Shown in pieces: positions 15,039 through 24,129 of a DNA stretch of 51,190 bases. A program made the position numbers and the translations under genes. Within the stretch, counting starts at the first letter, position 1, and each line of letters begins with the position of its first letter. Source of the DNA: Gemmatimonadota bacterium. Lineage in GTDB: Bacteria; Gemmatimonadota; Gemmatimonadetes; Longimicrobiales; Gaopeijiaceae. The notes under the pieces were generated by a model that saw only the letters and a program-made list of their open reading frames with translations, had not been told where the DNA came from and ran no database searches. The DNA lies in assembly GCA_028873845.1 (NCBI GenBank), contig JAPPNO010000082.1, forward strand, positions 1 through 51,190, in the 5' to 3' direction.

Positions 15039-18000
15039 CTACCGGCGCAGGTACACGTTGTCCAGGAATACCGTGTCGGGATCTCCCGAGATGATCAGCT
15101 GTGCGAGATGCCCGCGCGCCGCCAACCCGCTGAACTCCGAGAACGGGATGTCGTAGCTGACCCACATGCCCGTGGCGAGCGCCGGATCGGACGCCGCCGT
15201 CAGCGTCAGCTCGTGTTCGCTGTCGTCCCCTCCGCCGAAGGCGCCGTCGGCCCCGAAGTCCACCAGCTTGACCCGGAACGCCGCCGGATCGGCGGTGGGG
15301 TCGGGAGTCCAGAAGTCAAAACGGAAGTGGGTCATTTCGCTGGCGTCGATCGTCGACGAGGTGAATTCGATCCCGGCGAAGACGAGGTTGGTGTACTTCT
15401 TGACCGTGTCCCCCTGGATGTCGACATCCTCGACATCGGCCTGGTCCCACGATGCCGACCATGTGTCCACGGTCACATCCGTGTAGGCGTCGCTGAAGAG
15501 CGAGATGACGCTGTCGGCCGCGTGGGTCGGGGTCGGTGCGGGTTCGGTGGGCTCGCTGGGTGTGCCGTAGAAGTACACGTTGTCCACAAAGACGGTGTTG
15601 GGGTCTCCGGAGACGATCATCTGGGCGAGGTGGGCCCGTTCGGCGAGGCCCTCGAAGGCCGAGAAGGGCACATCCAGCCCCACCCACCTGCCCGTCGCGA
15701 GCGCGGGATCGGTCTCGGCGGTGAAGGTCAGCTCGTGTTCGCTGTCGTCGCCCCCCTGGAAGCCGCCGTCGGCCCCGAAGTCCACGAGCTTCACGCGGAA
15801 GGCGGCGGGAGCGGCGGTCCCGTCCGGCGTCCAGATGTCCATGTGGAAGTGGGTCGTGCCCGAGGCGTCGACGGTCTGTGACGTGAACTCGATGCCCGCG
15901 AACACGAGGTTGGTGTACTTCTTCACCGCGTCCCCCCGCACGTCGGTGTCCTCCACATCCGCCTGGTCCCACCCGGCCGACCAGGTGTCGACGTTCGCGT
16001 CTTCGTAGGCGTCGCTGTATAGGGACACGACGCTTGCGGCCGGATGTGTCGGCGTCGGCGCCGGCTCGGCGGGCTCGGTGGCCGCGGGCGCGTAGAAGTA
16101 GACGTTGTCCACAAACACCGTGTTCGGATCGCCCGAAATGATCATCTGGGCGAGGTGGGCGCGTTCGGCGAGCCCCTCGAAGGCGGAGAAGGGAACATCC
16201 AGTCCCACCCATTCGGCGGTGGCGAGCGCCGGATCGGTCTCCGCGGTGAAGGTCAGCTCGTGCTCGCTGTCGTCGCCCCCCTGAAAGCCCCCGTCGGGGC
16301 CGAAGTCCACAAGCTTCACCCGTAAGGCCGCGGGCGCGTCGGTCCCGTCCGGGGTCCAGACGTCCATGTGGAAATGGGTCGCCGCCGAGGCATCCACCGT
16401 CTGCGACGTGAATTCGATCCCCGCGAAGACCAGGTTGGTGTACTTCTTCATCCCGTTGTCGTCGATCGCGATATCCTCCACGTCCGCCTGGTCCCACCCG
16501 GCCGACCAGGTGTCGACAAGCGCGTCTTCGTACGCGTCGCTGTAGAGCGACACAACGCCGGCCGCGGGATGGGCAGGCGTGGGCGCGGCCCTGGATGGTT
16601 CGGTCGGCCCCGGGGGTTCGGTGGTGAAGAAGAAGATGTTGTCGAGGTACACCGTCGGGCTCGCCCCCGAGATGATCAACTGGGCAAGGTGCCGCTTGTT
16701 CGCGAGCCCGGCGAAGTCGGAGAGCGGGATGTCGAGCACGTTCCAGGCGCCGGCCTGGATGGGAGGCATCGAGTTTTCGTCCAGGGTGATCTCGTGTTCG
16801 GTGTCGTCGCCTCCGCCGAAGACGCCGTTGCCGCCGAAGTCGACCAGCTTGATGCGGAAGGCGGACGGATCGTTCGTCCACAGGTCCACGTGCATGGTGG
16901 TCATCCGGCCGGCGTCGACGGGCTGCGAGGTGAACTCGATGCCGGCGTAGTTCAGGTTGGTGTACTTCTTGGCCCCGTTGCCCGCGATCGTCACGTCCGC
17001 CACATCGGCCTGGTCCCACTCCGCCGACCAGGTGTCCACATGCACGTCGTCGTACGCATCGCTGAAGAGCGAGATCACGTCTTCGGCGGGGACCGTCGGG
17101 GTGGGCGGCGGCTCGCGTGGCGGTTCGGTCACGGTCACGGTCACGGCGCCGCTCGCCTCGGTCGATCCGAGCGCCGCGGTGATGGTGGCGGTGCCGGTGC
17201 CGACCAGGGAGATGTCGCCGGTCGCGGTCACGGTGGCCACGCTGTTGTCCGACGAGGTGAAGGTGAAGTAGTGGGGTGAGGCGAAGACGGTCTGGTCCTT
17301 GCCGTCCACGTCGAAGGTCACCTGGGTGCCCCCGACTCCAAGCGTGCCCCCGACCTCGCCCGCCACCGACTGGGTAGCGATGGCCGGCCGCGGGTTGATG
17401 ATCGTGCCCAGCCGTTCGAACTGCACGTCGTCGAAGTAGATGGTATAGCCCACATCGTACTCGGAGCCCTCGGCCATCAGGAAGAGGCCGGTTTCGCGCG
17501 ACAGCCTGGAGGGCAGGGGAATGGGGACGGCGTACTTTGTCCAGCGCGTGGACAGCGGGAGACCTGCCATGGTGGCGGGGTAGAGGGAGTTCCCGGTGTT
17601 GTCGTTGCCGATGCCGACGGTGTTCAGCGTCGCGGCGGTGGTGGCCTTGGCCCAGAAGGTGAGCGCATCGAACCCGGTCAGGTCGCGTGGCACTTCGGCG
17701 TAGAAGACGCCGCCGGCGTAACTGCCCGACGGGTCGGATGGGGCCGGAATGGTGAACTTGAGGGCGGCGGTTCCCCGATATACCTCCTCGTACTCGATGT
17801 CCAGCGCATCCACCTTGGAGCCGCCGAAGGCAGAGAACTGGACCGACGGCCCAAAGGCGTCGTAGAAGACCTCCGGTTCCGCGGGGTAGGGCGCCGGTTC
17901 GAGCATGTCGAGGTCCCGCGTGCACGTCGTCGAGAGGAGGAGAATCGCAAGTGTGGGTGCCATTCCCCATCGAGCGCCCCGCGCCGACCCGGCGCCTGGC

Positions 18001-18047
18001 CGCTCTCGGTCCGCGTGCTGATTCCTGTGTGGGGTGCTCGCTGTCAT
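15039..18047 (-). CDS. Surface glycan-binding-like protein: CBM-like domain, Ig-like domain and four tandem repeats
   Basis: A 1,002-residue secreted protein, first gene of the glucan operon. Order: hydrophobic leader near residues 29-42; a jelly-roll-like domain (about 58-215, FYDAFGPSVQFSAFGG to YTIYFDDVQFE); a Big2-like Ig domain (about 227-307); then four repeats at roughly 314-474, 489-652, 663-827 and 837-1002, spaced 174-175 residues. Each begins PTPxxPAxxVxSLFSDAYxD and ends TVFxDNVYF, a pattern known from laminarin-type loci of marine Bacteroidota. Repeats 2 and 3 differ at only about 20 of 163 positions. Starts at 18047 or 17963 are both possible; the second gives a more compact signal sequence. 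Likely role: holding glucan at the cell surface. That is inferred from repeat type and neighbours. Confidence 0.85.
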   Translation of the reverse strand: MTASTPHRNQHADRERPGAGSARGARWGMAPTLAILLLSTTCTRDLDMLEPAPYPAEPEVFYDAFGPSVQFSAFGGSKVDALDIEYEEVYRGTAALKFTIPAPSDPSGSYAGGVFYAEVPRDLTGFDALTFWAKATTAATLNTVGIGNDNTGNSLYPATMAGLPLSTRWTKYAVPIPLPSRLSRETGLFLMAEGSEYDVGYTIYFDDVQFERLGTIINPRPAIATQSVAGEVGGTLGVGGTQVTFDVDGKDQTVFASPHYFTFTSSDNSVATVTATGDISLVGTGTATITAALGSTEASGAVTVTVTEPPREPPPTPTVPAEDVISLFSDAYDDVHVDTWSAEWDQADVADVTIAGNGAKKYTNLNYAGIEFTSQPVDAGRMTTMHVDLWTNDPSAFRIKLVDFGGNGVFGGGDDTEHEITLDENSMPPIQAGAWNVLDIPLSDFAGLANKRHLAQLIISGASPTVYLDNIFFFTTEPPGPTEPSRAAPTPAHPAAGVVSLYSDAYEDALVDTWSAGWDQADVEDIAIDDNGMKKYTNLVFAGIEFTSQTVDASAATHFHMDVWTPDGTDAPAALRVKLVDFGPDGGFQGGDDSEHELTFTAETDPALATAEWVGLDVPFSAFEGLAERAHLAQMIISGDPNTVFVDNVYFYAPAATEPAEPAPTPTHPAASVVSLYSDAYEDANVDTWSAGWDQADVEDTDVRGDAVKKYTNLVFAGIEFTSQTVDASGTTHFHMDIWTPDGTAAPAAFRVKLVDFGADGGFQGGDDSEHELTFTAETDPALATGRWVGLDVPFSAFEGLAERAHLAQMIVSGDPNTVFVDNVYFYGTPSEPTEPAPTPTHAADSVISLFSDAYTDVTVDTWSASWDQADVEDVDIQGDTVKKYTNLVFAGIEFTSSTIDASEMTHFRFDFWTPDPTADPAAFRVKLVDFGADGAFGGGDDSEHELTLTAASDPALATGMWVSYDIPFSEFSGLAARGHLAQLIISGDPDTVFLDNVYLRR
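15042..17108 (-). repeat. Four coding tandem repeats of about 523 bp
   Basis: Units at about 17,108-16,626, 16,583-16,092, 16,061-15,567 and 15,539-15,042. The middle two are nearly identical in DNA, which points to recent unequal crossing-over or gene conversion. An assembly could collapse or expand this array, so the copy number should be treated with care. Confidence 0.85.
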
Positions 18048-18119
18048 CGTTCCATCCCGAGTTTGATCGGGTACCCCCGGAGCCCAGCGACAATGCGGAG
18101 CACCGGAACACCACGCCTG

Positions 18120-18144
18120 ACTTTGTTCGGTTGCCGAACAAAGT
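18120..18144. promoter_or_regulatory. Perfect 25-bp palindrome, likely ROK repressor operator
   Basis: ACTTTGTTCGG at 18120-18130, spacer TTG, then its exact complement at 18134-18144. The TTTGTT...AACAAA form resembles operators of XylR-type ROK repressors. It lies 73 bp upstream of the surface protein start and about 20 bp downstream of a TTGACA box, where it would cover the -10 and start-site region. Confidence 0.75.
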
Positions 18145-18163
18145 GCGGGGGGTGATCCTTCGG

Positions 18164-18169
18164 TGTCAA
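18164..18169 (-). promoter_or_regulatory. Consensus -35 box of the glucan operon
   Basis: TTGACA read on the minus strand, a perfect sigma-70 -35 box. The matching -10 would lie at about 18,141-18,146, where only a poor CACTTT-like hexamer overlaps the palindrome edge. A weak -10 under repressor control is plausible. Confidence 0.5.
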
Positions 18170-18284
18170 GGATGATTGGGGTCCGGACCGGTGGGCGGCT
18201 CAACTGCCAACGCCGTACCGGTGCGGGAAACCGGGGGGCCGGCCAGGTGACGGCGGCGCCCGCGCGCACACCATGCGCCGGCCG

Positions 18285-19835
18285 CTACTCCAGCGGCCCT
18301 CCCGAAATCGACCGCGCCCACTCGGGAACCACCGACGGATCGATGTCGAAGACCGCCAGCCCCACCGTAAAGACCACCGTCGCGATCACCAACACGCCGA
18401 TCAGGTTCAGGAAGATCCCCGTGCGAGCCATCTGGCCCACCGTGATCCGGTCGCTGCCGAAAACGATCGCGTTGGGTGGTGTGGCCACCGGCATCATGAA
18501 GGCGCACGACGCCGACAGGGTGGCCGGGATCATGAGCACGAGCGGGTGCGTCCCCGTCACCACCGCCACCGAGGCCAGGATCGGCAGAATCATCTCCGTG
18601 GTGGCGGTGTTGCTCGTGAATTCGGTGAGGAAGGTGAGTGCCGCGCACACCAGCAGGATCATCACGAAGGTGGGCAGGTTGGCGAGCGCCTCGAACTGGC
18701 TGCCGATGATGTGCGCGAGCCCCGTCTCCTGAAAGCCGGCCGCCAGCGCGAACCCGCCCCCGAAGAGCAGCACGATGTTCCAGGGAAGCCGGGGGATCAC
18801 ATCCGGTCCCATGACGCGGGCGTAGCCCTTTTCGCGGTCGCGCGTGGGGATGAAGAAGAGAAGCGACGCGAGGGTGATCGCCACCGTGCCGTCGTCGATC
18901 ATGCCCGGGTCCGGCAGCAGGCGCGACCATCCCGGCAGGGTGAGGAAGCCGAGCTGCAGATCCACCCGGAAGACCCAGAGCAGCGCGGTGGCTATGAACA
19001 CCCCGAGCACCGCCCGCTCCTCGAACGACACAACGCCGAGACGCGCCCGTTCCGAAGCCACCACCTCCTGGTCCACGGCCAGCTCGTCCGGCACCCGGTG
19101 GAAGACCTGCGTGATCAGCAGCCACGCCACCACCAGCATCACCGCCCCCACCGGCAGCGCCATCACGAGCCACTGCCCGAAGGCGATCGACGGCGCTTCC
19201 GGAAAGAGGATCTCGAAGATGCGGACGAAGGAGAGGTTGGGCGGCGTCCCCACCAGGGTCGTGAGTCCCCCAACCGTGCACCCGTAGGCGATCCCGAGCA
19301 TGAGCCCCACTGAGAAGTGGCGCGAGGCCTCCTTCCCGGCCGCGTCCTCGATCTGAAGGATGATGGCCAGCCCGATCGGGACCATCATCAGCGTGGTCGC
19401 GGTATTCGCGATCCACATCGACAGGAAGGCGGCCGCGATCATGAACCCCAGCACGATCCGCGCCGGCCCGCCCCCCACCGCGTGAATGATGTTGAGCGCG
19501 ATGCGGCGGTGCAGGTCCCACTTCTCCATGGTCAGCGCGATCATGAACCCGCCGAGGAAGAGCACGATCGTGCTGTTGAAGTAGATCGGTGCGGTTTCGC
19601 GCCCCGCCATGATGCCCAGAAGCGGGTAGAGGACCAGCGGGAGCAGCGCGGTGGCGAAAAGCGGGATCGCGTCGGTGACCCACCAGACCGCCATGAGGAG
19701 CGCGACCGCGGCGAGGTGGCTGGCCGCCTCGTTCCCCGGGTCGACCGGGAAGATCATCAGCAGGAGGAATGCGGTCAGACCCAGCCAGAGTCCGATGGTG
19801 CGGCCCCGCGAAGTGGAGTGGCGCTCAACGGCCAC
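18285..19835 (-). CDS. DASS/SLC13-family sodium:anion symporter
   Basis: A 516-residue, 11-12 helix transporter. Both halves carry the family's Ser/Ala-Asn-Thr signature: WIANTATTLMM and FTSNTATTEMILP, each followed by a GTPPN or ATPPNAIVFG loop that binds sodium and substrate. Substrates in this family are di- and tricarboxylates or sulfate. The start is GTG 19835, which overlaps the end of the preceding phospholipase-D-like gene by 11 bp. It shares the minus-strand run with that gene and the VTT gene, but no functional link is apparent. Confidence 0.9.
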   Translation of the reverse strand: MAVERHSTSRGRTIGLWLGLTAFLLLMIFPVDPGNEAASHLAAVALLMAVWWVTDAIPLFATALLPLVLYPLLGIMAGRETAPIYFNSTIVLFLGGFMIALTMEKWDLHRRIALNIIHAVGGGPARIVLGFMIAAAFLSMWIANTATTLMMVPIGLAIILQIEDAAGKEASRHFSVGLMLGIAYGCTVGGLTTLVGTPPNLSFVRIFEILFPEAPSIAFGQWLVMALPVGAVMLVVAWLLITQVFHRVPDELAVDQEVVASERARLGVVSFEERAVLGVFIATALLWVFRVDLQLGFLTLPGWSRLLPDPGMIDDGTVAITLASLLFFIPTRDREKGYARVMGPDVIPRLPWNIVLLFGGGFALAAGFQETGLAHIIGSQFEALANLPTFVMILLVCAALTFLTEFTSNTATTEMILPILASVAVVTGTHPLVLMIPATLSASCAFMMPVATPPNAIVFGSDRITVGQMARTGIFLNLIGVLVIATVVFTVGLAVFDIDPSVVPEWARSISGGPLE

Positions 19836-21051
19836 GCGGTTCTCGCTTCACGGGTGGGTTGAGAGCCCGGGCCAGCAGGTTGGCGGTGCCCATCGCGGCC
19901 GTGCTCCACAAGCGGGCCAGCCGACCGGACCCTCGCACGTCACCCGGGCGGAAGGGCCTCGACCCCGCTAGCAGCGGTTCCAGCACCTGCCGGTGGAAGT
20001 CGTCGATCACCGACCGCGACCGGATGACCGCGACGATCTCCGCCAGAAAGCCGTGGTAGCTGAGCAGATCGAAGTTCGACGACCCGGTGACGAGCACACT
20101 GTCGTCGATCAGCATGCACTTCATGTGGATCATGCGGTCAGGGTAGAGGTGCAACTCGAAGCCGAAGCGCGCCGCTTCCGCGAAGAGATACCTCTGAAGG
20201 TAGCCCAGGTTGTTGTCGAGCGGATTGATCACTTGAACCTTGACACCTCGGGCCACCGCCGTCGCGAGGTGCCGGGTAAAGGGCGGTCCCATGTAGGGAC
20301 TGATCACCTGGACCGAATGTTCGGCATCCTCGATGCGGGACACGAGTCCGGCGAAAGCTTCCCGGTTCCCCCTGCCCGGCAGCGAGTGAAGATCCAGCCC
20401 GAGTTGGGGGAACCGCCGCGAGGACCTCTCGGACCGACCTTCCCACGAACACAGGAAGTCCTCCCTGAGGAATCGCACGACCTCGGAGTCTTCAATGCGC
20501 ACCATGAAGTCGTGCCACTCGAAGTTGTGCTCGGAGAAGTTGATTCCCCCGATGTACGCCACACGGCCGTCGATGAGGATGAGCTTCTTGTGATCCCGCC
20601 GGAGGATCCTGCGTGCCATGAAACCGAAGGGACGGCCGTAGCGGACGCCGACGCCGTCGGAGCGGAGGGCGGCTACGAGGTGTCGGGTGGTGCGTACCTC
20701 CTTGCGGAACTCCCGGTCGAAGAGGAATCCGGGTGCCGGGATCCAGCGGTCGCTCTGGTTGAGCCGGGTGTAGGAGTCGATGAGCAGTCTGCGATCGGTG
20801 ACCTGCCGGGAAAGCAGTTCCTGGGTCAGAGCCTTGCCCGCCGAATCTCCCTCGAAGGAGTACGTTTGGAAATATGCGTAGTCGCGGGCTTCGGCGAGAT
20901 CGGCCTGCACGGCCTGCCAGAAGGCCTCGGAATCGACGAGCAACGTGACACCGGTGTCATCGGCGGGGCCGGACAGCCGTGGATCGGGAGTGGATTCGGT
21001 TCCCTTTGCCACCGCAGCCGTCCCCAATCCGATGCGGCCGGTCCTGCTCAC
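19825..21051 (-). CDS. Phospholipase D superfamily protein (cardiolipin synthase-like)
   Basis: A 408-residue protein with two intact HKD motifs: HKKLILID (His154, Lys156, Asp161) followed by GGIN, and HMKCMLID (His309, Lys311, Asp316) followed by GSSNFD. The HxKx4D pair forms the covalent-histidine active site of this family. It lacks the two N-terminal membrane helices of E. coli ClsA and so resembles ClsB/ClsC-type or YmdC-like enzymes. The likely reaction is transphosphatidylation of phospholipids; hydrolysis is also possible. GTG 21051 overlaps the upstream VTT gene as GTGA. Confidence 0.88.
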   Translation of the reverse strand: MSRTGRIGLGTAAVAKGTESTPDPRLSGPADDTGVTLLVDSEAFWQAVQADLAEARDYAYFQTYSFEGDSAGKALTQELLSRQVTDRRLLIDSYTRLNQSDRWIPAPGFLFDREFRKEVRTTRHLVAALRSDGVGVRYGRPFGFMARRILRRDHKKLILIDGRVAYIGGINFSEHNFEWHDFMVRIEDSEVVRFLREDFLCSWEGRSERSSRRFPQLGLDLHSLPGRGNREAFAGLVSRIEDAEHSVQVISPYMGPPFTRHLATAVARGVKVQVINPLDNNLGYLQRYLFAEAARFGFELHLYPDRMIHMKCMLIDDSVLVTGSSNFDLLSYHGFLAEIVAVIRSRSVIDDFHRQVLEPLLAGSRPFRPGDVRGSGRLARLWSTAAMGTANLLARALNPPVKREPRGR

Positions 21052-21509
21052 ACCGTGCCCTGGATTGCATCACCCGCCGCCACCGCACCGTAGGCGATGA
21101 TGGCGAACCGGATCGCCCGGCCCACCGTACCCGTCACGATGAAGCCCGTGAGATTCAGCTTCATCGCGCCGGCCGCGAGCGAGATCAGGTAGAAAGGAGG
21201 AAGTCCCACGATGGCGCTCACGAGTACGAGCGTAAGTCCGGCCTGCTCCAGTTTCTGCACCCTCTCGGAAGCGCGCTCCAGGCGCTCAGTGGCCTTTTTG
21301 GGCAAGCGTTCGGGAAGCCACCGCATCCCCGCGTACAACGCCACCTTGGCGATCATCTGCCCGATCGAGCACACGGCGATTACCGGGATCATGTACCCGG
21401 GCGGCGCGGCCACGGCCGCCCCCGCAACCACCACCTCGGCATTCACGAAGGGTATGAACCCGCTGACCACCGAGGCCACGAAGGCCGATGACAGCAGCGC
21501 GATTTCCAC
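21048..21509 (-). CDS. VTT-domain (DedA/YqaA-like) membrane protein
   Basis: A protein of about 153 residues with four hydrophobic segments and VTT/SNARE-associated features: an early SGFIPFVNAEVVV segment with a buried Pro and acidic residue, GMRWLPERL in the cytoplasmic loop, and a late LPPFYLISLAAGAM membrane segment with Gly-rich packing. DedA-type proteins move lipids or couple to the proton gradient. The frame is open to 21665, but GTG 21509 with GAGGAG 11 bases ahead starts right before the first membrane helix, so I favour it. It overlaps the phospholipase-D-like gene by 4 bp, and a joint role in phospholipid handling would fit. Confidence 0.75.
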   Translation of the reverse strand: MEIALLSSAFVASVVSGFIPFVNAEVVVAGAAVAAPPGYMIPVIAVCSIGQMIAKVALYAGMRWLPERLPKKATERLERASERVQKLEQAGLTLVLVSAIVGLPPFYLISLAAGAMKLNLTGFIVTGTVGRAIRFAIIAYGAVAAGDAIQGTV

Positions 21510-21677
21510 CTGGGCGATGCCTCCTCGTTTTTCGTCTCGGTATGACTCCTGCAAGCGAGCCGCTCGCCGCCCCGCTCGCCCCCCATGCGCACCGAAGCCG
21601 GTCGTCTCGCATTCGATGGCGACCGGCTTCGGATGTTCTTCGAGCCTGAGGTACAGTACCGGCACCCGCTCCTGAAT

Positions 21678-23054
21678 CTACCGCTTTCCGCCCTCCTTTG
21701 TTTCCTGCTCCTGCGCCATGGCCTCGCGCCTGGCCACTTCTGCTTCGTATTGCTCCTCGGTCAGGTACGTGACATCGACCCACGCGTGGGCCATCTCGTC
21801 GACCGTCCGGTCACCCCATCCGACCCACTGGGTGTGGTCGGGATTGTTGGGGTTCTCGGGCGTGTTGTCGTGCCAGGCCGTGAAGGCGAGCGTCGTGCCC
21901 GCGGGGAGCAGCGGTGCCGCATGGTCGGCGTAGATGTAGTTGACGTGCCAGTTCCACTGGAAGTTGTTGACCTGGCTGAGGATCTCCTTGCGGCCGTCCG
22001 GGTAGAAGGCCGCCATGGACATCGCCTTGCCCCGCATGTGCATGTGCGGCTGGAAGTTCTCCAGGCGCGCCGGCCACCGGAGGGTGTAGAAGTCCTGCGT
22101 GACCGCGATCTTGCCCGGCGCGATGTCCAGGTCGTCGCCGGTCGCGTTGAACATCCGCAGGCGCGTCCGGTTCTGCGGAACCTCACCCTTCGGATAGAAC
22201 CAGAGGCCGAGTTCGACGTAGCTGTCCTCGACCTCCCGGCCGATCGCGTGATAGTGCACCTCCCAGCTGATCCTGGACCCCGGGAGCATCAGCTTGCCGG
22301 CACCGTCGGGGAAGATCTCGCCGACCTTGCCGACGGCCCACTCCATGAAGAGTCCCGGGCCGCCCATGGAACGGCTGCTGGTCGCGAGCGCGGCCGTCTC
22401 TTCACTCATCTCGTCCGGATCCTCCTGCTGGACGAGGAAGGCGAGGGTGTGGTGCACGATGCGCCGCCCGTCCGGCCAGGAGGGACGGATCTCGATGGCC
22501 TTGACCCACCGCTCCTCGGTCAGTCCGGTCTCCGTCAGGGGACGGAACCACTTGTCCTGGGTCTGCGCGGCCAGCGTGTAGGGGTCGGACCGCACGACAA
22601 GGTCCGGCGGTCTGCCGAAGGTCTCCTTGAACTGCCATTCGCTGCGGTCCGGGAATACGGGCGTGGGCGGAAGGTCCGCCTCGTCGCCGAAGGGCATGTC
22701 GCCGTCGAGCCAGGCGACCAGCGTTGCCAGCTCCTCGTCGCTAAGGCCCCGGTCGTTCTTGAACTCCTGGATCCCCACCGACCGGTCGATGTGCCACGGG
22801 GGCATGATCCTCAGCGACACCTTCTCCCGAATCCTGGGCGCATAGCGCTTGACGGCGTCGAAGGTCATGAGCGACATGGGCGCGATCGAGCCGGGCTGGT
22901 GGCAGACCTGGCACTTCGCCTGCATGATCGGCGCCACGTCCCTGGCGTAGGTCAGCTCCTCCTGTGCCCCGGCAGGGACCGGACCAGCCGTGATCGCGCA
23001 CGCGAGCACGAGAGACATGGTTGCGGGTCCGCGGATGAGATTGTTACTGCGCAT
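21678..23054 (-). CDS. Cytochrome c / copper type II monooxygenase-like secreted protein
   Basis: A 458-residue exported protein. The signal peptide ends near AGAQ (residue 31). One heme c site CQVCH is at residues 48-52, followed by PGSIAPMSLMTFDAVKRYAPRIREKV, the usual wall-type cytochrome pattern. The C-terminal two thirds resemble copper type II ascorbate-dependent monooxygenases: VHHTLAFL, WEVHYHAIG and PHMHMRGKAM are candidate copper sites. Together they suggest a periplasmic redox enzyme fed electrons by its own heme. ATG 23054 has a perfect AGGAGG 7 bases upstream. It follows an exported partner gene by 17 bp. The substrate is unknown. Confidence 0.82.
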   Translation of the reverse strand: MRSNNLIRGPATMSLVLACAITAGPVPAGAQEELTYARDVAPIMQAKCQVCHQPGSIAPMSLMTFDAVKRYAPRIREKVSLRIMPPWHIDRSVGIQEFKNDRGLSDEELATLVAWLDGDMPFGDEADLPPTPVFPDRSEWQFKETFGRPPDLVVRSDPYTLAAQTQDKWFRPLTETGLTEERWVKAIEIRPSWPDGRRIVHHTLAFLVQQEDPDEMSEETAALATSSRSMGGPGLFMEWAVGKVGEIFPDGAGKLMLPGSRISWEVHYHAIGREVEDSYVELGLWFYPKGEVPQNRTRLRMFNATGDDLDIAPGKIAVTQDFYTLRWPARLENFQPHMHMRGKAMSMAAFYPDGRKEILSQVNNFQWNWHVNYIYADHAAPLLPAGTTLAFTAWHDNTPENPNNPDHTQWVGWGDRTVDEMAHAWVDVTYLTEEQYEAEVARREAMAQEQETKEGGKR

Positions 23055-23071
23055 TCGATTCCTCCTGGCCG

Positions 23072-23908
23072 TCAGTGGATGACGTTGACTCTCACGAATC
23101 CGTTGGTCCAGCAGCACTGGGCATGTCCCCCGCTCGAGACGCCGGACGAGTCGTTCGCGCGAACGCGAACCACGTATTCACCCGGCACTTCAAAGGTTGC
23201 CATTGTCGTCATGGAGCCACCTTCGACCGGCACCTCGCCGCTGTCCTCGCTGAAGGTGACGTCACCTGGCCCCAGATGCTTGAACCACCTCAGGGCCACC
23301 GCCGTTTGCGGGCGCCGCCCGATGCGGACCCGCCCGTCGTCACTTCCCCAGACGGTCAGCTCCACGGGCATCCCCGCCCTGGCTTCGATCGGCCCGCCCC
23401 AGGTTCCGGCCGGACCGGCACCCTTCGTGGCACCCTCGTTGAAGGACAGAACAGGCGGCGTGTTGCCCGCCGACGCCTCGCCCTCCAGCGCGTCGATCTG
23501 CCAGTCCACATGGAGGGTACCGGGGATCGAATCGCGCTGTCCCCGAAAGTCGATGATCCATGTGACCGCCTGGTCGCCGAAGTCGGCCGGAACCTTGACC
23601 GCGAAGACTCCCCAGTGCCGGCGGGGGTGGAAGCGGGTGGGCTGGGTGCCGTTGTAGTCCGCGGGCTCCAGGTGGTTGGCGGCACCGTGCGGGAGTTCGA
23701 CGATCTCTTCGAAGTTGCGGTTGTAGTAGCCGAACGAGAGGCTGAAGGTGCCGTCGGGGTTTTCGTACCAGCCTTCGAAGACCGGCGTGACGGTGAGGCC
23801 GCTGGCGGTGCGGATGCCGAGGGGGACCTGGGTGGCGGCGGGGTCGGGGGTCGCCAGGCCCAAGGCGAGGGCGGCGGTCGCACAAACGAAGAAGCTGTGT
23901 CTGGACAT
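23072..23908 (-). CDS. Exported protein, partner of the cytochrome/monooxygenase gene
   Basis: A 278-residue exported protein of unknown function. The signal peptide (FFVCATAALALGLATPDPA) is followed by an all-beta protein with Ig-like patterns: FEGWYENPDGTFSLSFGYYNRN near the start and VPGEYVVRVRANDSSG with a final CCW cluster at the C-terminus. I have a general impression that such proteins sit beside cytochrome c/monooxygenase genes in Gemmatimonadota, which suggests they act together. ATG 23908 opens the signal peptide; an ATG at 23941 is an alternative. A good promoter lies upstream at 24056-24084. Confidence 0.65.
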   Translation of the reverse strand: MSRHSFFVCATAALALGLATPDPAATQVPLGIRTASGLTVTPVFEGWYENPDGTFSLSFGYYNRNFEEIVELPHGAANHLEPADYNGTQPTRFHPRRHWGVFAVKVPADFGDQAVTWIIDFRGQRDSIPGTLHVDWQIDALEGEASAGNTPPVLSFNEGATKGAGPAGTWGGPIEARAGMPVELTVWGSDDGRVRIGRRPQTAVALRWFKHLGPGDVTFSEDSGEVPVEGGSMTTMATFEVPGEYVVRVRANDSSGVSSGGHAQCCWTNGFVRVNVIH

Positions 23909-24055
23909 GGGCACGCGAAGAGGGGATGGGACAACTGACATTAAGGGCCGGGGCGCGCTGGCGCAAAGCTGGGGAGCGGGGCAGCTTGACGCCCCGGCGC
24001 CGTATGGTCCTGCCCGTCTGCCGGAAGAAGGCAGAGGACTGATGTTGCCCTGCGG

Positions 24056-24084
24056 TATGTAAAGTCCAGTTGACATTTTGACAA
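24056..24084 (-). promoter_or_regulatory. Sigma-70-type promoter
   Basis: Read on the minus strand: TTGTCA at 24084-24079, a 17-base spacer, TACATA at 24061-24056. It is about 150 bp upstream of the exported-protein gene and sits in an A/T-rich island in otherwise GC-rich sequence. The -35 region is part of an imperfect inverted repeat AGTTG...CAACT. Confidence 0.6.
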
Positions 24085-24129
24085 CTAGAGATGACTTGAT
24101 GCGAAAACCGTACGGGTACCCCCCGCCCC

